Shown: one piece after another, positions 43,571 through 51,135 of the stretch
Layout: each line of letters begins with the position of its first letter
Numbering within the stretch: position 1 is the stretch's first letter
DNA from: Sinomonas sp. P10A9
GTDB lineage: Bacteria > Actinomycetota > Actinomycetes > Actinomycetales > Micrococcaceae
NCBI RefSeq assembly: GCF_041022165.1
Contig: NZ_CP163302.1
Span: 3,472,001-3,536,000 of the forward strand
Length of the DNA stretch: 64,000 nt
Direction of reading: 5' to 3'
The notes under the pieces: model-generated
What the model was told of the DNA's origin: nothing
Seen by the model: the letters and a program-made list of their open reading frames with translations, nothing else
The model's database searches: none
Translations under genes and position numbers: made by a program

Positions 43571-44794
43571 ATGCAGAACGCGACTCACAACACGGACTTC
43601 ATCCAGGTATCGCACGCGGGATCCCTCCCCCGTACCCCCGAGCTCCTCGCGGCCAACGCCGCGCAGGCCGAGAACCCCGGCGACGCCGCGGCGTTCGAGG
43701 AGCTCCTTGCCGGTTCGGTGAAGGACATCGTCGCGAAGCAGCGCGAGGCCGGCGTCACGCTCCCGAATGACGGCGAGTACGGCCACACGATGTCCAACTC
43801 GGTGGACTACGGCGCGTGGTGGAACTACTCGTTCTCGCGCCTGGGCGGCCTCACCCCGGGCGGCGTGGACCGCTGGCAGATGACGGACGAGATCCGCTCC
43901 GAGCCGGGCCACATCCGCCTCACCACCATGAAGGACCGCCGCGACCGCCTGCGCTTCGACGAGGCGTACAACGACCCGAACTCGTTCATCCTCACGGGCC
44001 GCAAGACGGTCCTGCAGCCCACCGTGACGGGGCCCCTCACATACACCGGCCAGGAGGCCGTCCAGCGGGACGTTGCCCACCTCAAGTCGGCCCTCGCGGC
44101 GAACGGCTTCGAGACCGGCTTCCTCCCGGCCCTCTCCCCCGGCTCCGCGAGCCGTATCGCCAACGAGTACTACAAGGACGAGGAAGAGCTCGTCTACGCG
44201 TGCGCCGACGCAATGCGCGAGGAGTACAAGGCGATCATCGACGCGGGCCTCATCGTCCAGATCGACGACCCCTCGATCGCCGAGAACTGGGACATGATCA
44301 ACCCCGAGCCGAGCCTCGCGGACTACCTCAAGTTCACGCAGATCCGCGTCGAGGCCCTCAACTACGCGATCCGCGACCTCCCGCAGGACCAGATCCGCTT
44401 CCACCTGTGCTGGGGTTCATGGCACGGTCCGCACACCACTGACCTGCCGTTCAAGGACCTCGCGGCGACGATGCTCTCGATCAACGCCGGCTCCTACTCG
44501 TTCGAGGCGGGGAACGTGCGGCACGAGCACGAGTGGAAGGTCTGGCGCGATCTGGACCTTCCCGAGGACAAGGTCATCGTGCCGGGCGTCGTCTCGCACG
44601 CGACCAACGTCGTAGAGCACCCCGAGCTGGTCGCGGACCGGATCGAGAACTTCGCCCGGATCGTGGGACGCGAGCGCGTCATCGCCTCGACGGACTGCGG
44701 CCTCGGCGGCCGCGTGCACCCGCAGATCGCGTGGGCCAAGCTCGAGGCGCTCTCCGAGGGCGCGAAGATCGCCACCGATCGCCTCTGGGGATAG
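43571..44794 (+). CDS. MetE-like cobalamin-independent methyltransferase (single-domain type)
   Basis: Protein of 407 aa matching the catalytic C-terminal half of MetE-type enzymes. The zinc-binding pattern is suggested by His/Cys in RFHLCWGSWHGPH and STDCGLGGRVHPQI. The substrate segment DPSIAENWDMINPE and the start VSHAGSLPRTPELLAAN are family-typical. Short MetE-like proteins of this group are found in actinobacteria and archaea; some handle methyl or epoxide transfer rather than homocysteine methylation, so the exact reaction is uncertain. ATG 43571 is chosen; ATG 43553 is possible. Confidence 0.88.
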   Translation: MQNATHNTDFIQVSHAGSLPRTPELLAANAAQAENPGDAAAFEELLAGSVKDIVAKQREAGVTLPNDGEYGHTMSNSVDYGAWWNYSFSRLGGLTPGGVDRWQMTDEIRSEPGHIRLTTMKDRRDRLRFDEAYNDPNSFILTGRKTVLQPTVTGPLTYTGQEAVQRDVAHLKSALAANGFETGFLPALSPGSASRIANEYYKDEEELVYACADAMREEYKAIIDAGLIVQIDDPSIAENWDMINPEPSLADYLKFTQIRVEALNYAIRDLPQDQIRFHLCWGSWHGPHTTDLPFKDLAATMLSINAGSYSFEAGNVRHEHEWKVWRDLDLPEDKVIVPGVVSHATNVVEHPELVADRIENFARIVGRERVIASTDCGLGGRVHPQIAWAKLEALSEGAKIATDRLWG

Positions 44795-44797
44795 GGC

Positions 44798-45805
44798 ATG
44801 ACGCACGACGCCGCCGCCTCGCCTCCCACTGTCGCCTCGCCGGAGCATCCGGCCGGCAACGAGGTCACCCTCCGCTTCCTCGCCGCGCCCACGGACAAGG
44901 GGCACTCCGGCTCCGTGGACGCGGGCACCGTCCTCGAGTGGGTGGACAAGGCGGCGTTCGCTGCGGCGGTGGGCTGGTCGAAGACCTACTGCGTGACCGC
45001 CTACGTGGGGAACATCCACTTCGCGGACCCGGTCAACGTGGGCGACATGGTCGAGGTCACCGGGACGATCGTCTACACGGGCCGGACGTCGATGCACATC
45101 CGCACCGTGGTCTCCTCTGGCGATCCGAAGGGCGGCACACCCACGATGCGCAGCCAGTGCCTCGTGATCTTCGTGGCGGTCGGCGAGAACGGCCGCCCCG
45201 TCGAGGTCCCGAGGTGGGTCCCGCGGACCGACGCCGAACGCGAGGCAGAGGCGAACGCCGTCGCCCGTATCACGGTGCGTGACGAGATCGTCGCGTCGAT
45301 GAAGCGCCAGGAGTACACGGACGCCGGAACGGCCGAGCGGGTGGTGCTGCGCTTCCTCGCCGCGCCGACGGACGTCAACTGGGGCGGCAAGGTGCACGGC
45401 GGCACGGTCATGAAGTGGATCGACGAGGCCGCGTACCTGTGCGCGTCGCGCTATTCCGGGCGGGACACGGTCGCCGTCTTCTCAGGCGGCGTGCGGTTCT
45501 ACCGGCCGCTGCTCATCGGAGACGTCGTGGAGGTGGAGGCTCGGCTCGTGTACACCGGGACGAAGGGCATGCACATCGCGGTCCATGTACGCTCCGGCTC
45601 GCCCAAGGGCCACGAGCTGCATCTCACCACGTACTGCCTCACGGTCATGGTGGCCCGCGACGAGACCGGCGCCGCAGTCCCTGTCCCCCGCTGGGCGCCG
45701 GTCTCCGACGAGGACAAGCGCCTGTGGGAGCATGCCCGAGAGCTCCTCGAGATCCGCGGCAGGGCCCCCGGCGGGCGCCTGCCGAACCACCTCCTGCGGT
45801 CTTAG
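44798..45805 (+). CDS. Double-hotdog acyl-CoA thioesterase
   Basis: Protein of 335 aa with two hotdog domains arranged like eukaryotic ACOT7/ACOT12. First domain: VTLRFLAAPTDKGHSGSVDA, then GTVLEWVDKAAFAAAVG. Second: VVLRFLAAPTDVNWGGKVHG, then GTVMKWIDEAAYLCASR, with the catalytic acidic residue in each helix. The second VHGGTVMKW site looks the more complete; the first has VDAGTVLEW. It should hydrolyse an acyl-CoA in the cytoplasm. It starts 4 bp after the MetE-like stop, so the two are probably cotranscribed. Confidence 0.92.
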   Translation: MTHDAAASPPTVASPEHPAGNEVTLRFLAAPTDKGHSGSVDAGTVLEWVDKAAFAAAVGWSKTYCVTAYVGNIHFADPVNVGDMVEVTGTIVYTGRTSMHIRTVVSSGDPKGGTPTMRSQCLVIFVAVGENGRPVEVPRWVPRTDAEREAEANAVARITVRDEIVASMKRQEYTDAGTAERVVLRFLAAPTDVNWGGKVHGGTVMKWIDEAAYLCASRYSGRDTVAVFSGGVRFYRPLLIGDVVEVEARLVYTGTKGMHIAVHVRSGSPKGHELHLTTYCLTVMVARDETGAAVPVPRWAPVSDEDKRLWEHARELLEIRGRAPGGRLPNHLLRS

Positions 45806-45871
45806 GCGTGCTGGGCCAGGGTCCGTAGTGCCTCATGTCAAGATGCTCGCGAAAGTGGTGCGCGAGCACCT

Positions 45872-45889
45872 TAGACGAGCCAAGTCGGG
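45872..45889 (+). repeat. 18-bp direct repeat, left copy, flanking the DUF998-like gene
   Basis: TAGACGAGCCAAGTCGGG matches the right copy at 46498-46515 in 16 of 18 positions. The two copies bracket the membrane-protein gene. Confidence 0.6.
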
Positions 45890-45948
45890 CCATTGACGCA
45901 GAGGCGGGGGAGAGAGATCCTCCTGCAGGCGGCCCCACCGGGAAGCCC

Positions 45949-46494
45949 ATGATGAAGATCCGGAAAGCAGGGCATTTGCGGTCTCGACGCGTCTTCAGCG
46001 TCTGCTGCTTCGGCGTCTTCGTGTTTGCCACGATGGCGCTGCCGCTGACTCGCCCAGACCTGTCCTTGAGGCGAGACCAGATCAGCGATCTGTTGGTGGG
46101 CGAAGGGTCCGCAGCCGCTGTCGCTGCCTTCCTCGCCTTGGCGGCGGGGTCGGCATTGCTGGGCCAGGAGTACTGGCGCCGAGGACGTCAGCTGACCTCG
46201 GCGGTACTGCTCCTCTTTGCGGCAGCCACGGCCGTCGCGGGCCTGACGGCGCCGAGCTCGGCCCAGCACAACGTCGCGGCCCTCGCGGCGTTCTTGGCCG
46301 GGCCCATCGCTGCAGCCTCCGCGGGCTGGCTTCCGCCGCGAGCACGCATCAGCTGGGCAGTGGCGTTGATCGGGTCATTCGCCCTCTGGCCCTTGGGAGC
46401 CGGGCTGGGCGAGCGCGCTACGGTCTACGGCGAAATCCTCTTCTTCGCGTACCTGTCCGCAACGGCCGAGCGTTTGCCTAGCCCGCCGCGCTGA
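45949..46494 (+). CDS. DUF998-like integral membrane protein
   Basis: Membrane protein of 181 aa with about five hydrophobic segments (VFSVCCFGVFVFATMALPL, AAAVAAFLALAAGSALLG, TSAVLLLFAAATAVAGL, HNVAALAAFLAGPIAAASAGW, ISWAVALIGSFALWPLG). The motif LRRDQISDLLVGEG and the HN in SSAQHNVAAL are typical of DUF998, a family of unknown function. ATG 45949 is chosen with GGGAAG upstream. Imperfect 18-bp direct repeats flank it. Confidence 0.75.
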   Translation: MMKIRKAGHLRSRRVFSVCCFGVFVFATMALPLTRPDLSLRRDQISDLLVGEGSAAAVAAFLALAAGSALLGQEYWRRGRQLTSAVLLLFAAATAVAGLTAPSSAQHNVAALAAFLAGPIAAASAGWLPPRARISWAVALIGSFALWPLGAGLGERATVYGEILFFAYLSATAERLPSPPR

Positions 46495-46497
46495 CCC

Positions 46498-46515
46498 TAG
46501 ACGAGTCAACTCGGG
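46498..46515 (+). repeat. 18-bp direct repeat, right copy, flanking the DUF998-like gene
   Basis: TAGACGAGTCAACTCGGG starts 4 bp after the DUF998-like stop; the inner CGAGTCAACTCG is also palindromic. See left copy at 45872. Confidence 0.6.
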
Positions 46516-46547
46516 GTCTTGCGCGCCGGTGGCTTAGGGGGCTAACG

Positions 46548-46565
46548 TACAACCAAATGGTTGTA
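46548..46565. promoter_or_regulatory. ArsR-type operator overlapping the start codon
   Basis: TACAACCA (46548-46555), AA, TGGTTGTA (46558-46565): perfect 8-bp arms, with ATG 46557 inside. TTGCGC (46519-46524) and TAACGT (46543-46548) are spaced 18 bp and would start transcription near 46555-46557. The repressor would sit on the -10 and start point. Confidence 0.75.
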
Positions 46566-46958
46566 GATCAGAAACCCCGAGAATTCACCGACGAGGAGAT
46601 CGACCGCATCTTCGGCGCCCTCGCGGACGCGACCCGCAGGGACATCCTGCGGCAGTCGATGCTCGGTGAGCAGTCGGTCTCGGGGCTCGCCAGGAGCTAC
46701 ACCATGAGCTTCGCGGCGGTGCAGAAGCACGTCGCGGTGCTCGAACGGGCTCTGCTCGTCACGAAGGAGCGCCGCGGGAGGGAGCAGATCGTGCACTCGA
46801 ACCCCGCGGCGATCCGCAGAGCGGCGCGTCTCCTCGACGCCTACGAGGAGCTGTGGCGCGACCGCATCGCCCGGATCGGGGACATCCTGTCCGAGGCCAC
46901 CCCACCCCCACAGAACCAGCAGCACCAACCGAGAAAAGACAGGGACATCGCACCATGA
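46557..46958 (+). CDS. ArsR/SmtB-type winged-HTH regulator
   Basis: Repressor of 133 aa. HTH: IDRIFGALADATRRDILRQS, VSGLARSYTMSFAAVQKHV, wing KERRGREQIVHS. It lacks the Cys pairs of metal-sensing ArsR proteins, so it belongs to the stand-alone group paired with AHSA1 proteins. No ribosome site precedes ATG 46557, and the predicted transcription start coincides with it, so the message is probably leaderless. It ends with ATGA overlapping the next gene. Confidence 0.92.
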   Translation: MVVDQKPREFTDEEIDRIFGALADATRRDILRQSMLGEQSVSGLARSYTMSFAAVQKHVAVLERALLVTKERRGREQIVHSNPAAIRRAARLLDAYEELWRDRIARIGDILSEATPPPQNQQHQPRKDRDIAP

Positions 46959-47449
46959 CCTTCGTCAGCAGCACCAAGGACACCGAGAACCTCACCATGA
47001 CTCTGGTCACCGAGTTCGCCGCGGACCGCGAGCGCGTGTGGCAGGTGTGGGAGGACCCGCGCCAGCTCGAGCGCTGGTGGGGTCCGCCCACCTGGCCGGC
47101 CACGTTCGCCACCCACAACTTCGCCCCCGGCGGCCGGTGCCACTACTTCATGACCGGCCCGGACGGCACCGAGGCGCACGGATGGTGGGAGATCACTGCT
47201 GTGGACGCTCCGCATCGCCTTCAGATCGAAGACGGATTCGCCAACGAAGACGGCTCCCCCGTGGACCCTCTCGACACGACCACCATGGTCATGACGCTCG
47301 AGGACACGCCGACCGGCACACGCATGACGACGGTGTCCAGATTCCGCAGCGCCGACCAGCTCGAACGCATGCTCGGCATGGGCATGGAGGAGGGCATGAA
47401 GGAGGCGTCCGGCCAGATCGACGCGCTTCTGGCCGCGTTGGCCGCGTAG
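46955..47449 (+). CDS. SRPBCC/AHSA1-family protein
   Basis: START-fold protein of 164 aa. The AHSA1 hallmark is VTEFAADRERVWQVWEDPRQ, then LERWWGPPTWPATFATHNFA, PGGRCHYFMTGPDGTEAHGW, and the C-terminal EGMKEASGQIDALLAAL. These proteins bind hydrophobic ligands, and are commonly coupled to ArsR-like repressors, as here (ATGA overlap at 46955-46958). The ligand is unknown. Confidence 0.92.
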   Translation: MTFVSSTKDTENLTMTLVTEFAADRERVWQVWEDPRQLERWWGPPTWPATFATHNFAPGGRCHYFMTGPDGTEAHGWWEITAVDAPHRLQIEDGFANEDGSPVDPLDTTTMVMTLEDTPTGTRMTTVSRFRSADQLERMLGMGMEEGMKEASGQIDALLAALAA

Positions 47450-47482
47450 GCACACCGCGGGATCCGTCCGTCTACGCGGTTC

Positions 47483-48754
47483 CTACGGGGTGTGGGACGA
47501 GTCCGGGCGGCTCAGCACCACGAAGGAGCGCCGGTGCGTGATGTAGTCGCTCGGCCAGGTCGCGACGGCGCGGATCTTCTGCAGGGTCCCGGAGAGCAGC
47601 ACAACGTGGACCCCGAGCCACGCGAGGAACGCGAGCGGGCCGTTGAGCAGCACGCGCTTCGGGCCCGGACCGACCTCGGCGACGGCGGAGCCGCGGCCCA
47701 CCATGGCCATGTAGCCCTTGTCCACGTAGGCGAACGGGGCCCGGTGGCCGCCGTCCCTGTCGGCGAGGATGTTCTTCGCCGCCCACGTCCCCGCCTGCAG
47801 GGCGCACGAGCCGAGCTGGGGCAGCTGGTTGCCCTTCGCGTCGGTCATGTTGGCTGCGTCTCCGAGCACGTAGACCCCCTCGACCCCCGGAGCCGTGAGG
47901 TCCGGGTTGACGTCGATGCGGCCGCCGCGGCCCTGGGGCAGGCCGGAACCGGCCACCACCGGCCCCGCCTTGAGCCCGCCGGCCCACACCACGAGGCTGG
48001 CCGGGATCTCGGTCCCGTCCTTGAGCAGGACTTTGTCCCGGGCGATCTCCGCGACCGGCGTCCCGAGGTGGAGCTGGACGCCCATGGCGGCCAGCCGCCG
48101 TCCTGCGTATTCCTTGGACTTGTCCGAGAAGACGTTGAGCACGTTGGGCACCATGTCCACGAGGTGCACGTGGCAGCGGCTGGCAAGCCGCGGTGAGAAG
48201 TAGTCGCTCAGCACGTACTTGACGGTCTCGGCGAGGGCGCCGGCCGTCTCGACGCCGGTCGGCCCGGCGCCGATCACCACGAAGTGGATCTCCGTGCCGT
48301 CGTCGGCCCGGTCGGCCGTCTCGAGGACGTTGGAGAGGGTCCCACCCAGGCTCACGGCGTCGTCGACCGAGTAGAGCGGGTAGGTGACCTCCGCGCCGGG
48401 GGTGTTGAAGAAGTTGGCCTCCGCACCCGAGGCGAGGATGAGGAACCGGCCCTCGTACGACTTCCCGTCGGACGTCGTGACGCGCTTGGCCCCGACGTCG
48501 ACACCGGTCACCTCCGCGACGACCACGCGGACGTTGGGCTGCCCCCGGAAGATGTCCCGCAGCGAGCGGGCCACCTCGGAAACACCCAGCTGCACGGTCG
48601 CGACCTGGTAGAGGAGCGGCTGGAACTGATGGTAGGGGTTCTTGTCGATCAGGAGGACCCGCACGCCCTTGCGCCCGAGAGTGCGGGCTGCTGCGACCCC
48701 GGCAAACCCTCCGCCGACCACGATGACTTCGTAGTTCTCGTCCACCTGCCGCAC
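47483..48754 (-). CDS. ndh: Type II NADH dehydrogenase (Ndh)
   Basis: Non-proton-pumping NADH:quinone oxidoreductase of about 423 aa, attached to the membrane. FAD-binding VIVVGGGFAGVAAARTLGRK, NAD-binding HFVVIGAGPTGVETAGALAE and GVYVLGDAANM are clear. The AQxAxQ-type quinone region is represented by SCALQAGTWAAKNIL. A C-terminal amphipathic/hydrophobic segment (FLAWLGVHVVLLSGTLQKI) fits membrane attachment. GTG 48754 (MRQVDENYEV) is chosen; GTG 48745 is an alternative. Divergent from the SAM-IV riboswitch operon. Confidence 0.94.
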   Translation of the reverse strand: MRQVDENYEVIVVGGGFAGVAAARTLGRKGVRVLLIDKNPYHQFQPLLYQVATVQLGVSEVARSLRDIFRGQPNVRVVVAEVTGVDVGAKRVTTSDGKSYEGRFLILASGAEANFFNTPGAEVTYPLYSVDDAVSLGGTLSNVLETADRADDGTEIHFVVIGAGPTGVETAGALAETVKYVLSDYFSPRLASRCHVHLVDMVPNVLNVFSDKSKEYAGRRLAAMGVQLHLGTPVAEIARDKVLLKDGTEIPASLVVWAGGLKAGPVVAGSGLPQGRGGRIDVNPDLTAPGVEGVYVLGDAANMTDAKGNQLPQLGSCALQAGTWAAKNILADRDGGHRAPFAYVDKGYMAMVGRGSAVAEVGPGPKRVLLNGPLAFLAWLGVHVVLLSGTLQKIRAVATWPSDYITHRRSFVVLSRPDSSHTP

Positions 48755-48875
48755 ACTACCCACTCGCGGACCGCGTGGGAACCTCCGGAAGCGAGCGGAG
48801 CACGAATCCGTGTGTTGCCAATAGTTACCGCCGATCCGTGGTCCGCCCCAGCGCCGCGTGCTACGTTCAATCGAA

Positions 48876-48954
48876 GAGTAACGAGCGCCAGCGCCAAGCC
48901 CTGACTTGCTGGCCGGCAACCCTCCATGTGGCGGGGTGCCTCAGGTGAGTACTC
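48876..48954 (+). promoter_or_regulatory. SAM-IV riboswitch
   Basis: The sequence GAGCGCCAGCGCCAAGCCC, then TTGCTGGCCGGCAACCCTCC, GGCGGGGTGCC and TCAGGTGA follows the SAM-IV consensus of Actinomycetales closely. The closing stem GAGTA (48876-48880) pairs with TACTC (48950-48954). It lies 42 bp before the DUF1737 gene of an operon with rhodanese and metZ. High S-adenosylmethionine should turn the operon off. Confidence 0.9.
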
Positions 48955-48996
48955 GGCATTCGTTTCTCGATACGCAAGCTACGAAGGAGCCCTGCC

Positions 48997-49317
48997 ATGT
49001 CCGACACCGCGACTGAGCATTCTGAGCCGGCCGCCGCGACGACGCCGCTCAACGATCCCGCGGCCCCAGGCGACCCCGCCGAGGAGAAGCTGGCCTACCG
49101 GCTCCTGACCGGCCCCGACACCCGCGAATTCTGTGCCCGCATCTCCAAGGCCCTCGCCGACGGCTACGTGCTGCACGGGAGCCCTGCCGCGACATTCAAC
49201 GGCATCGACGTGATCGTCGCCCAGGCGATAATTCTCCCCCACGCCGTGGCAAGGGCCGACGCCGCCGTCGCCTCCGCCGTCGATTCGCTCGAGTACGAGG
49301 GCGAGGGGCACGCATGA
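48997..49317 (+). CDS. DUF1737-domain protein
   Basis: Protein of 106 aa. The first ~30 residues are Ala/Pro-rich; the rest matches DUF1737: LAYRLLTGPDTREFCARISK, then ALADGYVLHGSPAATFNGID. Function unknown. ATG 48997 has GAAGGAG upstream. It is first gene behind the SAM-IV riboswitch and overlaps the rhodanese gene by ATGA, so a role in sulfur or methionine metabolism is suggested by context only. Confidence 0.85.
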   Translation: MSDTATEHSEPAAATTPLNDPAAPGDPAEEKLAYRLLTGPDTREFCARISKALADGYVLHGSPAATFNGIDVIVAQAIILPHAVARADAAVASAVDSLEYEGEGHA

Positions 49318-49727
49318 GCTACGCGGGAGACCTCACGCCCCACGAGGCATGGGCGAAGCTCGAGGGCGGCGACGCCGTGCTCGTGGACGTGCGCACCGAG
49401 GAGGAGTGGGCGCACATCGGCATCCCCGACACCAAGGGCACCGACAATGATCCGCTGTTCATCCCGTGGTCCTTCGAGGGCGGGATCCCGAACCCCGATT
49501 TCGTGATGGAGCTCGAGCTCCAGGGGCCGGACGACAAGGCCACCGAGCTGCTCTTCCTCTGCCGCTCGGGAGCCCGCTCTGCGGCAGCCGCCTCGGTGGC
49601 CGCGAACCTCGGCTTCACCGCATACAACGTGCTCGAGGGCTTCGAGGGAGTGCCCGGCCCGGACGGCCAGAGGACCGTCAACGGCTGGAAGAACCGCGGG
49701 CTGCCGACCAATCTGGGACAGGACTAA
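49314..49727 (+). CDS. Single-domain rhodanese-like sulfurtransferase
   Basis: Protein of 137 aa with one rhodanese domain: AVLVDVRTEEEWAHIGIPD and the active-site loop LLFLCRSGARSAAAAS with the sulfane Cys. The Cys-Arg-Ser-Gly-Ala-Arg loop is typical of catalytically active single-domain rhodaneses. Translation is coupled to DUF1737. In this operon it could deliver or handle sulfur for MetZ, which can use sulfide directly (inference). Confidence 0.92.
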   Translation: MSYAGDLTPHEAWAKLEGGDAVLVDVRTEEEWAHIGIPDTKGTDNDPLFIPWSFEGGIPNPDFVMELELQGPDDKATELLFLCRSGARSAAAASVAANLGFTAYNVLEGFEGVPGPDGQRTVNGWKNRGLPTNLGQD

Positions 49728-49736
49728 GTAACTTTC

Positions 49737-50945
49737 GTGAGCTTTGACATCAACAACGGAATATCAGGCGACTGGAGCCAGGACACCCAAGCCGTGCGCG
49801 GCGGACTCCTGCGAACCGAATTCCAGGAAACCTCAGAGGCGCTGTTCCTCAACTCGGGTTTCGTCTACGAATCCGCCGAGGCGGCAGAGCGGGCCTTCAC
49901 CGGCGAGGACGAGCGCTTCGTGTACTCGCGCTACGGCAACCCGTCCGTGGCCATGTTCCAGGAGCGGCTCCGGCTGCTCGAGGGCACGGAGGCGTGCTTC
50001 GCGACGGCGTCCGGCATGTCCGCGGTGTTCACCGCCCTCGCGGCGCTCCTCGCCGCCGGAGACCGGGTCGTCGCGGCCCGGAGCCTGTTCGGCTCGTGCT
50101 TCGTGATCCTCAACGAGATCCTCCCCCGCTGGGGCGTCGAGACGGTCTTCGTGGACGGCCCGGACCTGGACCAGTGGCGCGAGGCACTCTCCGTGCCCAC
50201 CACTGCCGTGTTCTTCGAATCGCCCTCGAACCCGATGCAGGAGCTCGTGGACATCGCCGCCGTGGCCGACCTCGCCCATGCGGCCGGCGCGCAGGTCGTC
50301 GTCGACAACGTCTTCGCGACCCCGCTCCTCCAGCGCTGCCTCGACTTCGGGGCGGACGTCGTCGTGTATTCCGGGACCAAGCACATCGACGGCCAGGGAC
50401 GCGTCCTCGGCGGGGCCGTGCTGGGCACCAAGGAGTTCATCGACGGGCCCGTCAAGAACCTCATGCGCCACACTGGCCCGGCACTGTCCGCCTTCAACGC
50501 CTGGGTCCTCACGAAAGGCCTCGAGACGATGGGGCTGCGCGTGCGGCACTCGTCCGTGAACGCGCTCGCAATCGCCGAGTGGCTCGAGGCGCAGCCCGAG
50601 GTCAGCTGGGTCAAGTACCCGCACCTGCCCTCCCACCCGCAGTACGAGCTGGCCCGCAAGCAGATGAGCGCTGGCGGGACGGTCCTCACGTTCGAGCTCG
50701 CCGCACCGGACGGTCAGGGCAAGGAGGCCGCGTTCCGGCTCCTCAATGGCCTGAAGATCATCGACATCTCGAACAACCTCGGCGACGCGAAGTCCCTCAT
50801 CACGCATCCCGCCACCACGACGCACCGTGCCATGGGGCCCGAGGGCCGTGCCGCGATTGGCCTCGGCGACGGCGTCCTGCGCCTGTCCGTGGGCCTCGAG
50901 GACATCGGCGACCTCATCGGCGACCTCGAGAAGGCGCTGCGGTGA
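49737..50945 (+). CDS. metZ: O-succinylhomocysteine sulfhydrylase
   Basis: PLP enzyme of 402 aa that makes homocysteine from O-succinyl- (or O-acetyl-) homoserine and sulfide. Visible are the N-terminal FLNSGFVYESAEAAERAF, YSRYGNPSVAMFQERL, PLP lysine in VVYSGTKHIDGQGRVLGG and C-terminal SLGDAKSLITHPATTTH-type segment (NLGDAKSLITHPATTTHRAM). The GTG 49737 start has only a weak ribosome site. It is last gene of the riboswitch operon. Confidence 0.93.
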   Translation: MSFDINNGISGDWSQDTQAVRGGLLRTEFQETSEALFLNSGFVYESAEAAERAFTGEDERFVYSRYGNPSVAMFQERLRLLEGTEACFATASGMSAVFTALAALLAAGDRVVAARSLFGSCFVILNEILPRWGVETVFVDGPDLDQWREALSVPTTAVFFESPSNPMQELVDIAAVADLAHAAGAQVVVDNVFATPLLQRCLDFGADVVVYSGTKHIDGQGRVLGGAVLGTKEFIDGPVKNLMRHTGPALSAFNAWVLTKGLETMGLRVRHSSVNALAIAEWLEAQPEVSWVKYPHLPSHPQYELARKQMSAGGTVLTFELAAPDGQGKEAAFRLLNGLKIIDISNNLGDAKSLITHPATTTHRAMGPEGRAAIGLGDGVLRLSVGLEDIGDLIGDLEKALR

Positions 50946-51135
50946 CCTCGCGCTGCCCGTCAATGCCCCCAAGGGGGGTTGACAAAACGCCCGTCATCAC
51001 TCGGCTGGATCGGCCCGTGAGAACCGTGTAGGTTGCTGCGAGCAGGCGTGCTGCCGTTGGGGGCGGTCGACGACGCCAACATCCTTTGCCCGACGAACGG
51101 CACACATGCGCAGAATGCGCAGGAGGGACGGCTGC

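Noticed and set aside
50965..50977. GCCCCC-AA-GGGGG hairpin after metZ as terminator
   Set aside because: The stem is only five or six bases and has no supporting context; too weak to list.
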